In this document: positions 18,467-25,998 of the stretch, piece by piece
Layout of the letters: every line of letters starts with the position of its first letter
Numbering within the stretch: the first letter of the stretch is position 1
NCBI GenBank assembly: GCA_040904925.1
Contig: JBBDSP010000007.1
Location: forward strand, 1 to 64,000
Direction: 5' to 3'
Origin: Gracilimonas sp040904925
GTDB lineage: Bacteria > Bacteroidota > Rhodothermia > Balneolales > Balneolaceae
Length of the DNA: 64,000 nucleotides
Position numbers and translations under genes: made by a program
Notes under the pieces: generated by a model
What the model was told of the DNA's origin: nothing
Seen by the model: only the letters and a program-made list of their open reading frames with translations
The model's database searches: none

Positions 18467-18648
18467 AATAATTCTCTGATGAAAACTTTAATGTTCGGGA
18501 TTCCTTGTTCTGTGTTGAATGTTCAAATATTGAATGTTCATTCGAACTTCAACCCAAAAACCCTTACCTTTTAGGGCTTTTAAAAGTCCGCTATGCTTGG
18601 TTTCTCTGAGGATGGCGCCAAATTTCAAAACTATTATCAAAAAGTACC

Positions 18649-20070
18649 ATGGCAAAAGAATTTGATGTATGTGTAATCGGGTCAGGCCCCGGCGGATATG
18701 TAGCCGCCATTCGCGCTTCTCAGCTTGGCTTCAAAACTGCAATTGTAGAAAAAAGACATCTTGGCGGTGTGTGTTTGAATATCGGATGTATTCCTACCAA
18801 AGCATTGTTGCGCTCGGCAGAAGTGTATGAGTCGATCGAGCATGCTTCTGATTATGGAGTGAAGGTAAAAGATTATTCAGCTGATTTTGGCGGTATGGTG
18901 AAACGAAGCCGTGGCGTTGCCGATAAAATGAGCAAAGGTGTTCAGTTCCTGATGAAAGCCAACAAGATCGAGGTATTCATGGGAACCGGTGTTTTTAAAT
19001 CCAAATCTGAGCTGGCTGTAAATGACGACAAGGGCAAAGAGCAGGAAAGCATCAAAGCTAAGCATTTCATAGTGGCAACAGGTGCACGTCCGCGCGAGCT
19101 TCCAAGCCTGAAGATCGATGGCGAGATGATCATCGATTCCGAAAAAGCCATGAAAATGGAAAAGCAGCCTAAGAAAATGGTGATCGTTGGAGCCGGTGCT
19201 ATCGGCGTTGAGTTTGCTTATTTCTATAATACCATTGGCACGGAAGTTACTTTAGTGGAACTGCAGGATTCTCTGGTTCCTGTTGAAGACAAAGATGTTG
19301 GAAAAGAGCTTGGCAAGATCTACAAGAAAAAAGGCGTCAACGTAATGACCGGAAGCACGGTCGAAAACGTGAAGAAGAAAGGTAAAGGCGTTGAAGTCAC
19401 CATCAAAACCAAAAAAGGCGAAGAGAAAGTAGAAGCCGATGTGGTTCTTTCTGCTGTTGGTGTTACAGGAAACATCGAAAATCTGGGGCTCGATAAAGCC
19501 GGCGTTAAAACCGAGAAAGGTTCCATTGTTGTAGATAAGAAAACGTACAAAACTAATGTGGACGGCATCTATGCCATTGGTGATATCATCGGAGCTCCAT
19601 GGCTGGCACACAAAGCTTCGCATGAAGCTGTTGTACTGGCTGAACAGTTAGCCGGTCAAAATCCACATCCTATCAATTACAACAACATCCCGGGCTGTAC
19701 GTATTGCGAGCCGCAGATCGCTTCTGTTGGTTTAACTGAGCAGGCTGCCAAAGATGAAGGCTATGACGTGAAAGTTGGGAAGTTTCCGCTTTCAGCCTCC
19801 GGTAAAGCTACTGCTCTCGGGCACGAAGAAGGTTTCGTTAAGGTTATATTCGATGCCAAATATGGTGAATGGCTCGGTTGCCACATGATCGGATTCGGCG
19901 TGACGGAAATGATCGCTGAAGCGGTTGTAGCGCGTGACCTCGAAACTACCGGACATGAGATTATCAGTGCGGTTCACCCACACCCAACCATGTCAGAAGC
20001 AGTGATGGAAGCTGTTGCTGAAGCATATAACGAAGGCGTTCACTTAGGGACTCCCGTTAAGAAAAAATAA
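18649..20070 (+). CDS. lpdA: Dihydrolipoyl dehydrogenase
   Basis: E3 flavoenzyme that reoxidises dihydrolipoamide in 2-oxoacid dehydrogenase and glycine cleavage complexes, 473 residues, the usual length. It shows the FAD motif GSGPGGYVAA, redox-active disulfide GGVCLNIGCIPTK, NAD motif GAGAIGVEFAYF and the C-terminal His-Glu pair in VHPHPTMSEAV. A terminator follows. The two genes after it, lipB and lipA, make the lipoyl cofactor that this enzyme oxidises, so the grouping is functional. Confidence 0.97.
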   Translation: MAKEFDVCVIGSGPGGYVAAIRASQLGFKTAIVEKRHLGGVCLNIGCIPTKALLRSAEVYESIEHASDYGVKVKDYSADFGGMVKRSRGVADKMSKGVQFLMKANKIEVFMGTGVFKSKSELAVNDDKGKEQESIKAKHFIVATGARPRELPSLKIDGEMIIDSEKAMKMEKQPKKMVIVGAGAIGVEFAYFYNTIGTEVTLVELQDSLVPVEDKDVGKELGKIYKKKGVNVMTGSTVENVKKKGKGVEVTIKTKKGEEKVEADVVLSAVGVTGNIENLGLDKAGVKTEKGSIVVDKKTYKTNVDGIYAIGDIIGAPWLAHKASHEAVVLAEQLAGQNPHPINYNNIPGCTYCEPQIASVGLTEQAAKDEGYDVKVGKFPLSASGKATALGHEEGFVKVIFDAKYGEWLGCHMIGFGVTEMIAEAVVARDLETTGHEIISAVHPHPTMSEAVMEAVAEAYNEGVHLGTPVKKK

Positions 20071-20125
20071 GGATCACAGACTACACTGTTTATATGATTA
20101 GCAGGAATCTGTGATGAACGAATTT

Positions 20126-20147
20126 GGCTCCCTTGGGAGCCATTTTT
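20126..20147 (+). terminator. Rho-independent terminator after lpdA
   Basis: GGCTCCC (20126-20132), TT, GGGAGCC (20135-20141), A, then five T. A compact, strong hairpin that separates lpdA from lipB. Confidence 0.85.
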
Positions 20148-20177
20148 GTCTTCGGTCGAAATTAAGTTCAGAAAAAG

Positions 20178-20232
20178 TCCTCCCTCGAGGGAGGTGCAGG
20201 GTTTTGGCTTGCCAAAACACGCGGAGGGTGTT
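20178..20232 (-). repeat. Dispersed repeat, part A, copy 2
   Basis: Inverted relative to copy 1 at 4111-4167. The stem here is GTTTTGGC-AA-GCCAAAAC when read on the minus strand, flanked by the same ACACCCTCCGCG and CACCTCCCTC blocks. Confidence 0.75.
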
Positions 20233-20260
20233 AGCTAAGGGCAAGGATGTTGCAATCAAA

Positions 20261-20345
20261 CTCAATACTCCTTGGCAACAACACCTCTCTCATAATCAAT
20301 GTGGGAACAGCCACATTGATTGATCTCTCCTCAAGGAGAGACTTT
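20261..20345 (-). repeat. Dispersed repeat, part B, copy 2
   Basis: Minus-strand match to 4229-4311. The stem is AATCAATGTGG / CCACATTGATT around the same CTGTTC-type loop. Read in the element orientation, the order of A and B differs between the two loci. The gap 20071-20381 holds only the terminator and these two parts. Confidence 0.75.
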
Positions 20346-20381
20346 CTTCGGTTACCTTGGTTATTGATTCAGAAAACATAT

Positions 20382-21101
20382 ATGAAAACCATCGAACTTT
20401 ATGACTTAGGCCATGCCTCCTATCAGCGGATATGGGACTTGCAGAAGTCTGTGCAGCAGCGATTGATCGATGAAAAACGTGCTCAACAAAAAGGAATTTT
20501 TAAAGGCAAACGCTTGCACGATATTTTCTTTTTTGTGGAGCATCCGCATGTATACACTTTGGGCAAAAGTGGCCGGGAAGAACATATGTTGCGCTCGATG
20601 ATGGAGCTGCAGGAGTTAGATGCAGAGTTTATTAAAAATGACCGGGGTGGCGACATCACTTACCACGGTCCGGGGCAAATTGTTGGATATCCCATATTAG
20701 ACCTTGACCGCCATTTTACAGACGTACATAAGTATCTTCGGTTTCTTGAAGAAGTAATGATCCTCGTTTGTGCTGATTACGGTTTTGAAGCACATCGGAT
20801 TGAAGGAGCAACGGGCGTTTGGGTAAACAATGAAAAAATCTGTGCTATGGGCATTCGATGCTCACGCTGGGTAACTATGCATGGATTTGGCCTAAATGTA
20901 AATACCGACTTGAGATACTTTAACAACATTGTGCCATGTGGTATTGATGATAAAGCCGTAACCAGTTTACAGAAACTTTCCGGCAAAGAAATTGACTCCG
21001 ATGAAGTTAAAGAACGAATCGTTTTTCACTTTGAAGATGTTTTTGATGTAACCATAACATCCAAAGGTTCCCTGCAAGAAGTGGAGCAGATTATTTCGTA
21101 A
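20382..21101 (+). CDS. lipB: Lipoyl(octanoyl) transferase
   Basis: Transfers octanoyl from acyl carrier protein to the lipoyl domains of dehydrogenase complexes, cytoplasmic, 239 residues. Family motifs are RGGDITYHGPGQIVGYPI, the catalytic Lys in NNEKICAMGI, and the active-site Cys in VPCGIDDK. A frame opening at 20247 adds 45 residues encoded by the dispersed repeat, so the ATG at 20382 (MKTIELYDLG) is the real start. lipA, the next enzyme of the pathway, lies downstream on the same strand. Confidence 0.95.
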   Translation: MKTIELYDLGHASYQRIWDLQKSVQQRLIDEKRAQQKGIFKGKRLHDIFFFVEHPHVYTLGKSGREEHMLRSMMELQELDAEFIKNDRGGDITYHGPGQIVGYPILDLDRHFTDVHKYLRFLEEVMILVCADYGFEAHRIEGATGVWVNNEKICAMGIRCSRWVTMHGFGLNVNTDLRYFNNIVPCGIDDKAVTSLQKLSGKEIDSDEVKERIVFHFEDVFDVTITSKGSLQEVEQIIS

Positions 21102-21175
21102 GTTTGAATTGTAATTAATGACTTAAAAAAGGTTGTTACACTGAGCGCTCAGGATGACAATTCCCATGACTTGCG

Positions 21176-21221
21176 CAAGCGTCTCGCTTGTGCAAAATGT
21201 CTGTTCCAAGCGAGACGCTTG
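21176..21221. repeat. Perfect 15-bp inverted repeat CAAGCGTCTCGCTTG
   Basis: CAAGCGTCTCGCTTG (21176-21190) and its exact complement (21207-21221) are separated by 16 nt. Each arm is also nearly self-complementary. It sits between lipB and lipA and could fold in either of two ways. Confidence 0.6.
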
Positions 21222-21307
21222 AAACAGGTTTATCTTGTTGAATTAATACTGTGACGAAAACTTTATGCTGGTTCAAATAAGCCGGCAATAATCACTAAAG
21301 AAGCACC

Positions 21308-22189
21308 ATGATCAAAGAACTTCAGGTTGTAGAAAACACAAAAACCAAAAACCGCCGGCCCGACTGGCTGCGCGTAAAGCTTCCATCGGGAGAGAAATTC
21401 AAGGAAGTCTCGCAAACTATTAGAGATAACAACCTGAATACGGTTTGCTCGGAAGCCCGCTGCCCCAATATGGGCGAATGCTGGGGTGCCGGAACTGCTA
21501 CCTTCATGATATTGGGTGATGTTTGTACCCGCTCATGTGCTTTCTGCGCTATCAAAACCGGTCGCCCCCCCGCTGACCTGGATTGGGACGAACCGGCACG
21601 AGTTGCCGATGCCGCTGCAAAAATGAAACTCAAGCATGTGGTGCTTACTTCGGTAAATCGTGATGAACGTAAAGACGGTGGCGCCCCGATTTTTGCTGAA
21701 TGTCATAAAGAAATCAGAAAAGCTATTCCCGGAGTGACCATTGAATCTCTGATCCCTGATTTCCGCGGTGAATGGGATGCAGCTTTGCAGATCGTTTTTG
21801 ACACTCCGCCGGATGTACTCAGCCACAACCTGGAAACCGTTCCAAGTAAATATAGAAGAGTGCGTCCTCAGGCCCGCTACGAGCGTTCACTTGAACTGCT
21901 TCAGCGTACCAAAAATGCCAGAATCAGAACGAAGACCGGGATCATGGTTGGCCTTGGTGAAAAGCGTGAAGAAGTGATCGAGCTCATGCAGGATTGTGTG
22001 GATCACGGAGTAGATGTGTTGACCATCGGCCAGTACATGCAGCCAACTAAAATGCATCATCCGGTAGTTGACTGGGTTCATCCTGACCAATTTGCAGAGT
22101 ATAAAGAGATCGGTGAAAAATTAGGCATTGAGCATGTTGAAAGTGGTCCTTTGGTTCGTTCTTCTTACCATGCTGAGCGCCATGTGTAG
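21308..22189 (+). CDS. lipA: Lipoyl synthase (radical SAM)
   Basis: Inserts two sulfurs into octanoyl groups to make lipoyl, cytoplasmic, 293 residues. The auxiliary cluster ligands are C-x4-C-x5-C in CSEARCPNMGEC. The radical-SAM cluster is CTRSCAFC. RSSYHAERH at the end carries the conserved RSSYHA motif with its Ser cluster ligand. Both 4Fe-4S sets are intact. It lies in the lpdA-lipB-lipA group. Confidence 0.97.
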   Translation: MIKELQVVENTKTKNRRPDWLRVKLPSGEKFKEVSQTIRDNNLNTVCSEARCPNMGECWGAGTATFMILGDVCTRSCAFCAIKTGRPPADLDWDEPARVADAAAKMKLKHVVLTSVNRDERKDGGAPIFAECHKEIRKAIPGVTIESLIPDFRGEWDAALQIVFDTPPDVLSHNLETVPSKYRRVRPQARYERSLELLQRTKNARIRTKTGIMVGLGEKREEVIELMQDCVDHGVDVLTIGQYMQPTKMHHPVVDWVHPDQFAEYKEIGEKLGIEHVESGPLVRSSYHAERHV

Positions 22190-22217
22190 TTAAATTTTTG
22201 GAGATGGCGAAATCGGC

Positions 22218-22250
22218 ATAACCAATAACTACTAACTAACCATTGGTTAT
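22218..22250. repeat. Palindrome ATAACCAAT / ATTGGTTAT between lipA and plsY
   Basis: A 9-bp perfect inverted repeat (22218-22226 with 22242-22250) enclosing a 15-nt loop of ACT/AAC words. Position just after lipA suggests a terminator-like role. Confidence 0.4.
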
Positions 22251-22276
22251 AGTAACTTGCGAAAAAGAAAAGGCAA

Positions 22277-22981
22277 ATGATCGCATTATTTATAGTATTG
22301 GCTATTAGTTACGTATTGGGCTCTATCCCATCCTCCCTTTGGGTAGGGCAGGTATTTCACAAAATAGACATCAGGAATTTTGGTAGTGGAAACCTTGGAA
22401 CTACAAACGCTTTTAGAAATCTTGGGTGGAAATCCGGTGTATCTGTTTTAGTGCTGGATTTTATGAAAGGCTTTGTAGCCTCTTACTGGGTCGCTATTTA
22501 TGCTTTTGAGATCGGAAACGGACCCATCGCCCCTCCGGGCTGGGAAGCTGACGCTTTTCTACAGATTACCTGTGGCTTGTTTGCAGTGATCGGACATATG
22601 TTTCCAGTTTTTGCCAACTTCAAAGGTGGAAAAGGAGCTGCTACTGCGTGCGGAATGTTATATGGAATTGAACCGATCTCGATCGGAATATCATCGGTAA
22701 TATTTATCCTGATCACCTTTACAACGCGATATGTTTCTTTAGCTTCCATCACTGCCAGTTTCATCTATCCAATTAGTTTATTGGTGATGCGTTATGGGTT
22801 CGGATATTATGTGGATGGAAGCATTATTATTTTTGCGATCCTGATTGCTGCAGGAATTATCTACAAGCATAAATCAAATATCCGGCGGCTGATGGATGGC
22901 AACGAGAATAAGGCGAACATCTACGGAAAGAAAGAGAAAGAAAAAAAGGCCGCTGAAACAATGGTGGAAGCTGAAGTATGA
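22277..22981 (+). CDS. plsY: Acyl-phosphate:glycerol-3-phosphate acyltransferase
   Basis: Inner-membrane enzyme for the first acylation in phospholipid synthesis, using acyl-phosphate. The motifs GSIPSSLWVGQ, RNFGSGNLGTTNAFR, PVFANFKGGKGAATACG match PlsY motifs 1 to 3, and five hydrophobic segments are visible. At 234 residues it is slightly long because of a Lys/Glu-rich cytoplasmic tail after about residue 205. Its stop overlaps the gpsA start by four bases, so the two are translationally coupled; gpsA supplies the glycerol-3-phosphate substrate. Confidence 0.95.
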   Translation: MIALFIVLAISYVLGSIPSSLWVGQVFHKIDIRNFGSGNLGTTNAFRNLGWKSGVSVLVLDFMKGFVASYWVAIYAFEIGNGPIAPPGWEADAFLQITCGLFAVIGHMFPVFANFKGGKGAATACGMLYGIEPISIGISSVIFILITFTTRYVSLASITASFIYPISLLVMRYGFGYYVDGSIIIFAILIAAGIIYKHKSNIRRLMDGNENKANIYGKKEKEKKAAETMVEAEV

Positions 22982-23994
22982 GTAACAGGAATGTCACAGT
23001 AATTGGAGCAGGAAGTTTTGGAACAGCACTGGCTATGGTATTGGATCAGGCTGGAAATAAAGTTCAGATCTGGGCAAGAGAACAGAACATTGCTGATCAT
23101 ATTAATGAAAAACATTTCAACCCTTCATACCTGAGCGATATTAAGCTTTCGGAATCTATAGTTGCGTACAATAATCTTGAGCAATGTATGCAATCTCAGG
23201 ATATAGTGGTATTTGCTACACCATCGCATACGCTTCGCGAAGTTGCACAGAAACTTAAGCCCTGCCTCGATGGCCACGAAATTTTGATCACGGTTGCGAA
23301 AGGGATTGAGAATGACACTTTTAAAACCATGTCTCAGGTTTTGATCGAGGTAATGCAGGGAACAACGCTGGAAGACAATATCGGCGTATTATATGGCCCA
23401 AGTCATGCAGAAGAAGTTGGAACATTAAAACCCACAACTGTAGTGGCAGCAGCCTATTCAACCCGTACCGCAAAAATCATTCAGGAGACTTTTCTTACTC
23501 CCATGTTCCGCGTTTATGTGAACAATGATGTGATCGGCGTTGAGATTGGAGGTTCAGTAAAAAACATTATGGCCATAGCTGCCGGTATAGTAGACGGTGC
23601 GGAACTTGGGGACAATGCAAAAGCAGCCTTGATCACACGCGGACTCCATGAGATGAAAAGAATGGGAACCATGATGGGTGCTCACTCTGATACATTCTCA
23701 GGTTTGACAGGTATGGGTGATCTGATTGTAACCTGCACCAGTTCACACAGTCGGAACCGTTCGGTCGGATTTCGCATTGGGAAAGGTGAGAAACTGGATG
23801 ACATTATTGAAAGTATGAATATGGTAGCTGAAGGTGTCAAAACAACCAAGTCGGTATATGATTGGGCTACAAAGAATAAAGTAGAGATGCCCATCACGAA
23901 AGCAGTTTACGGCGTTTTATTTGATAATGTTGACCCCAGGGATGCGTTGTACAATCTAATGACCCGCGATCCAAAAAATGAAATTGTAATGTAA
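22978..23994 (+). CDS. gpsA: NAD(P)-dependent glycerol-3-phosphate dehydrogenase
   Basis: Reduces dihydroxyacetone phosphate to sn-glycerol-3-phosphate for phospholipid synthesis, cytoplasmic, 338 residues. It has the N-terminal GAGSFGTALA nucleotide motif, LYGPSHAEEV, and the catalytic Lys in EIGGSVKNIMAIAAG, followed by TFSGLTGMGDLIVTCTS. All key residues are present. Start overlaps the plsY stop. Confidence 0.96.
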   Translation: MSNRNVTVIGAGSFGTALAMVLDQAGNKVQIWAREQNIADHINEKHFNPSYLSDIKLSESIVAYNNLEQCMQSQDIVVFATPSHTLREVAQKLKPCLDGHEILITVAKGIENDTFKTMSQVLIEVMQGTTLEDNIGVLYGPSHAEEVGTLKPTTVVAAAYSTRTAKIIQETFLTPMFRVYVNNDVIGVEIGGSVKNIMAIAAGIVDGAELGDNAKAALITRGLHEMKRMGTMMGAHSDTFSGLTGMGDLIVTCTSSHSRNRSVGFRIGKGEKLDDIIESMNMVAEGVKTTKSVYDWATKNKVEMPITKAVYGVLFDNVDPRDALYNLMTRDPKNEIVM

Positions 23995-23999
23995 ATCGG

Positions 24000-24059
24000 G
24001 TTTCGGGTTGCGCGTTACGGATTCCAAGGTACATGAACCCGTAACGCGTATCCCGAAAC
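24000..24059. repeat. Nested palindrome built of CGTAACGCG words
   Basis: GTTTCGGG (24000-24007) pairs with CCCGAAAC (24052-24059), and inside it CGCGTTACGG (24011-24020) with CCGTAACGCG (24039-24048). It follows the gpsA stop and may terminate the plsY-gpsA transcript. Confidence 0.5.
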
Positions 24060-24075
24060 TCGTAACCCTACTACG

Positions 24076-24774
24076 ATGAAAGACGAGTTTGAATTCTACA
24101 TGCAATATTCGGATACAGTTAAAGTATCTAAGCTCACCCGATCTGATCTGAAGAACCTTATCCAAACCGGCGAAAGCAGCTTCCTGGAATTCAAGCACAG
24201 TGTAGCTTCCCCCAAAAAAATAGCACGAGAAATGGCTGCCTTCGCAAATACCAAAGGTGGAACAATTCTAATTGGTGTGGAGGATAACGGAGAAATATTA
24301 GGGGTTGAAGGTTATCACGAAGAGGAATTTTGGTTGAATCAGGCCGCCTGGGAAGAATGTATCCCTGAACTACCCATAGAGATTGAGTTACTGAATGTAG
24401 GTGAGAGGGATGTTCTTATCGTGAAGGTGCCGGAAGCGGAAGAGAAGCCCATTTATGTAAAAGGAAAAAAGTACCGGCAAGTATATGTTCGCGTTGATGA
24501 TGAAAGCGTGGTTGCAAGTGATGAATATATTGAAGTGCTGAAGCAAAATTCTTCTGATGAGGGAGTGACTTTTGAATACGGAGAAAAAGAACAACAGCTG
24601 TTCCGTTTCTTGAATGAATATGGTGATATTACGGTTAAAAGATTCTCGCTACTGATAAGTGTAACAACCTATCGGGCAGCTAAAATTCTGGTGAATTTGG
24701 TGAGTGCCGGCGTGCTTGATCTGTTTGAAAAAGATGGCGTAACTCATTATACATTTTCCCATAAAACTTCGTAA
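24076..24774 (+). CDS. Schlafen/AlbA_2-domain protein
   Basis: 232 residues, soluble. The N-terminal domain SSFLEFKHSVASPKKIAREMAAFANTKGGTILIGVEDNGEILG is the AlbA_2 (divergent AAA_4/Schlafen-like) core, with the EFK, ANTKGG and GV-D motifs intact. The C-terminal 70 residues look like a winged helix-turn-helix (YGDITVKRFSLLISVTTYRAAKILVNLVSAG), so this may be a small transcription regulator. Bacterial AlbA_2 proteins have poorly known functions; some occur near defence genes. Here the neighbours are housekeeping genes. Confidence 0.7.
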   Translation: MKDEFEFYMQYSDTVKVSKLTRSDLKNLIQTGESSFLEFKHSVASPKKIAREMAAFANTKGGTILIGVEDNGEILGVEGYHEEEFWLNQAAWEECIPELPIEIELLNVGERDVLIVKVPEAEEKPIYVKGKKYRQVYVRVDDESVVASDEYIEVLKQNSSDEGVTFEYGEKEQQLFRFLNEYGDITVKRFSLLISVTTYRAAKILVNLVSAGVLDLFEKDGVTHYTFSHKTS

Positions 24775-24811
24775 TTTTGACTCGTTCTAAATAAAGGGAG
24801 CGATAAGTAAT

Positions 24812-25264
24812 ATGAGTGTTCAAGAAGATAATTTAGATGATGTTATTTCCTCACTGATCGATGTAGATGAAGAAGAGGAAACAGTATCCCCGCAGCCAAT
24901 AACAGCTGATCAATATCAAAAAGATGAATTGACTGGAGAGCCCGTTCTGCTGACTGAACGAGCTGCCCGGCAAGTAGAGAAGATCAAAGAGCAGGAAGAC
25001 CTGGATGAAAACTTATACCTGCGCGTAGCTGTTGATGGGGGCGGATGTTCCGGGCTAAGCTACAAACTCGGACTCGACTATCGCACCGATGAGGATAAAA
25101 TTTTCGAAAGCTATGGTGTGGAAATTATTGTGGCCCCCAAACACCTCATGTATTTAGAAGGGATGCAGATCGATTATCCCGATGGATTGGATGCCCGTGG
25201 TTTCACTTTTGACAACCCAAATGCCGTTGAAAATTGCGGTTGCGGTACTTCCTTCGCTATTTGA
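24812..25264 (+). CDS. HesB/IscA-family iron-sulfur cluster insertion protein (ErpA-like)
   Basis: 150 residues. The C-terminal 110 are the A-type carrier domain, LTERAARQVEKI through the Cys ligands in VDGGGCSGLSY and the C-terminal GCGTSFAI, giving the usual Cys-x-Cys-Gly pair. The N-terminal 40 residues are an acidic low-complexity extension (DDVISSLIDVDEEEETVS) not typical of the family. It would carry a cluster to apoproteins such as LipA, whose gene lies nearby. It converges on the VapBC pair. Confidence 0.9.
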   Translation: MSVQEDNLDDVISSLIDVDEEEETVSPQPITADQYQKDELTGEPVLLTERAARQVEKIKEQEDLDENLYLRVAVDGGGCSGLSYKLGLDYRTDEDKIFESYGVEIIVAPKHLMYLEGMQIDYPDGLDARGFTFDNPNAVENCGCGTSFAI

Positions 25265-25282
25265 TTTTTTCTAAAAGCTGAT

Positions 25283-25651
25283 TTAGTAAGGTACAATCAG
25301 GTTATCAGTCAGAACAGAAAAGTGCTTTTTATCGAGAGAGGCTACGGGGACTTTTTGATTAATTGCGGTCGCAGCGATAAAAGCATCCGGTAATCTGATC
25401 CCATGACTTTTGCCAAGTTTCATTCTGAGCAATCCTGCTTCTTTGGCTATTTCTACTGTGATGGGGATTTGCTCAACTGAGCTTTCAATAAAGGCATTAA
25501 GATCTCTCAGTTCTTTTTTGGAGATTATTCCGGCATAGAGCTCAGAGACTGCTACAACTGATGTTAGGATTGGCTCAAACTGAGCTATAAAATCAACAGC
25601 CTCAGGTTTACCCTTTAGAAAATCTATCAGGATATTTGAATCAACGATCAC
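25283..25651 (-). CDS. vapC: VapC-type PIN-domain ribonuclease toxin
   Basis: 122-residue PIN domain protein with the acidic residues that bind Mg in this fold: Asp4 in MIVDSNILID, Glu in AVSELYAG, Asp in RLPDAFIAA and Asp in ASLDKKHF. Likely an RNase that inhibits translation when the antitoxin is degraded. It follows the ribbon-helix-helix gene, overlapping by 11 bases. The target RNA cannot be told from sequence. Confidence 0.85.
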   Translation of the reverse strand: MIVDSNILIDFLKGKPEAVDFIAQFEPILTSVVAVSELYAGIISKKELRDLNAFIESSVEQIPITVEIAKEAGLLRMKLGKSHGIRLPDAFIAATAINQKVPVASLDKKHFSVLTDNLIVPY

Positions 25652-25898
25652 GGTGTATCTGGTCTAAACGTTCTTCCCACTCATCTCTTAGTTTGTCGAT
25701 ATCAGGAATATCCTTTTTATCCTTCCAAATGCCGGCAAAATCCATGATAGATTTTTCCTTCGTTTTTGACTTCTTCTTCACGACATACTCATCGATCGCC
25801 TCGCGGATAATATTACTTTGGGTAGTATTCCGTTCATCTGAAAGCTTTTCGATCGCTTTTTTTTCTTTTTCGGTAAGGTAAATTTGTGTTCGTATCAT
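25641..25898 (-). CDS. vapB: Ribbon-helix-helix antitoxin paired with VapC
   Basis: 85 residues with an N-terminal RHH fold (IRTQIYLTEKEKKAIEKLSDERNTTQSNIIREAIDEY) for DNA binding and a charged C-terminal tail that would wrap the toxin. A strong ribosome site GGAGAG lies five nt before the ATG. Predicted to repress its own operon through the palindrome at 25919-25937. Confidence 0.85.
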   Translation of the reverse strand: MIRTQIYLTEKEKKAIEKLSDERNTTQSNIIREAIDEYVVKKKSKTKEKSIMDFAGIWKDKKDIPDIDKLRDEWEERLDQIHRDR

Positions 25899-25918
25899 GG
25901 TTCTCTCCAGTCAAATAT

Positions 25919-25956
25919 GATGTATACAATATACATCGTTTTGAGCTGTTGCTCAA
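25919..25956 (-). promoter_or_regulatory. vapBC promoter and overlapping operator palindrome
   Basis: On the minus strand TTGAGC (25956-25951), a 17-nt spacer and TATATT (25933-25928) form a good sigma-70 promoter. The palindrome GATGTATA-CAA-TATACATC (25919-25937) covers the -10 region, where VapB-VapC binding would block polymerase. Confidence 0.7.
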
Positions 25957-25998
25957 ATTATCTGTATTTGAGCTTTTTGGGTTAGGGTCAAAACTTTC

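Noticed and set aside
20247..20381. 45-codon upstream extension of lipB
   Set aside because: It is encoded by the dispersed repeat, and the enzyme begins at MKTIELYDLG.
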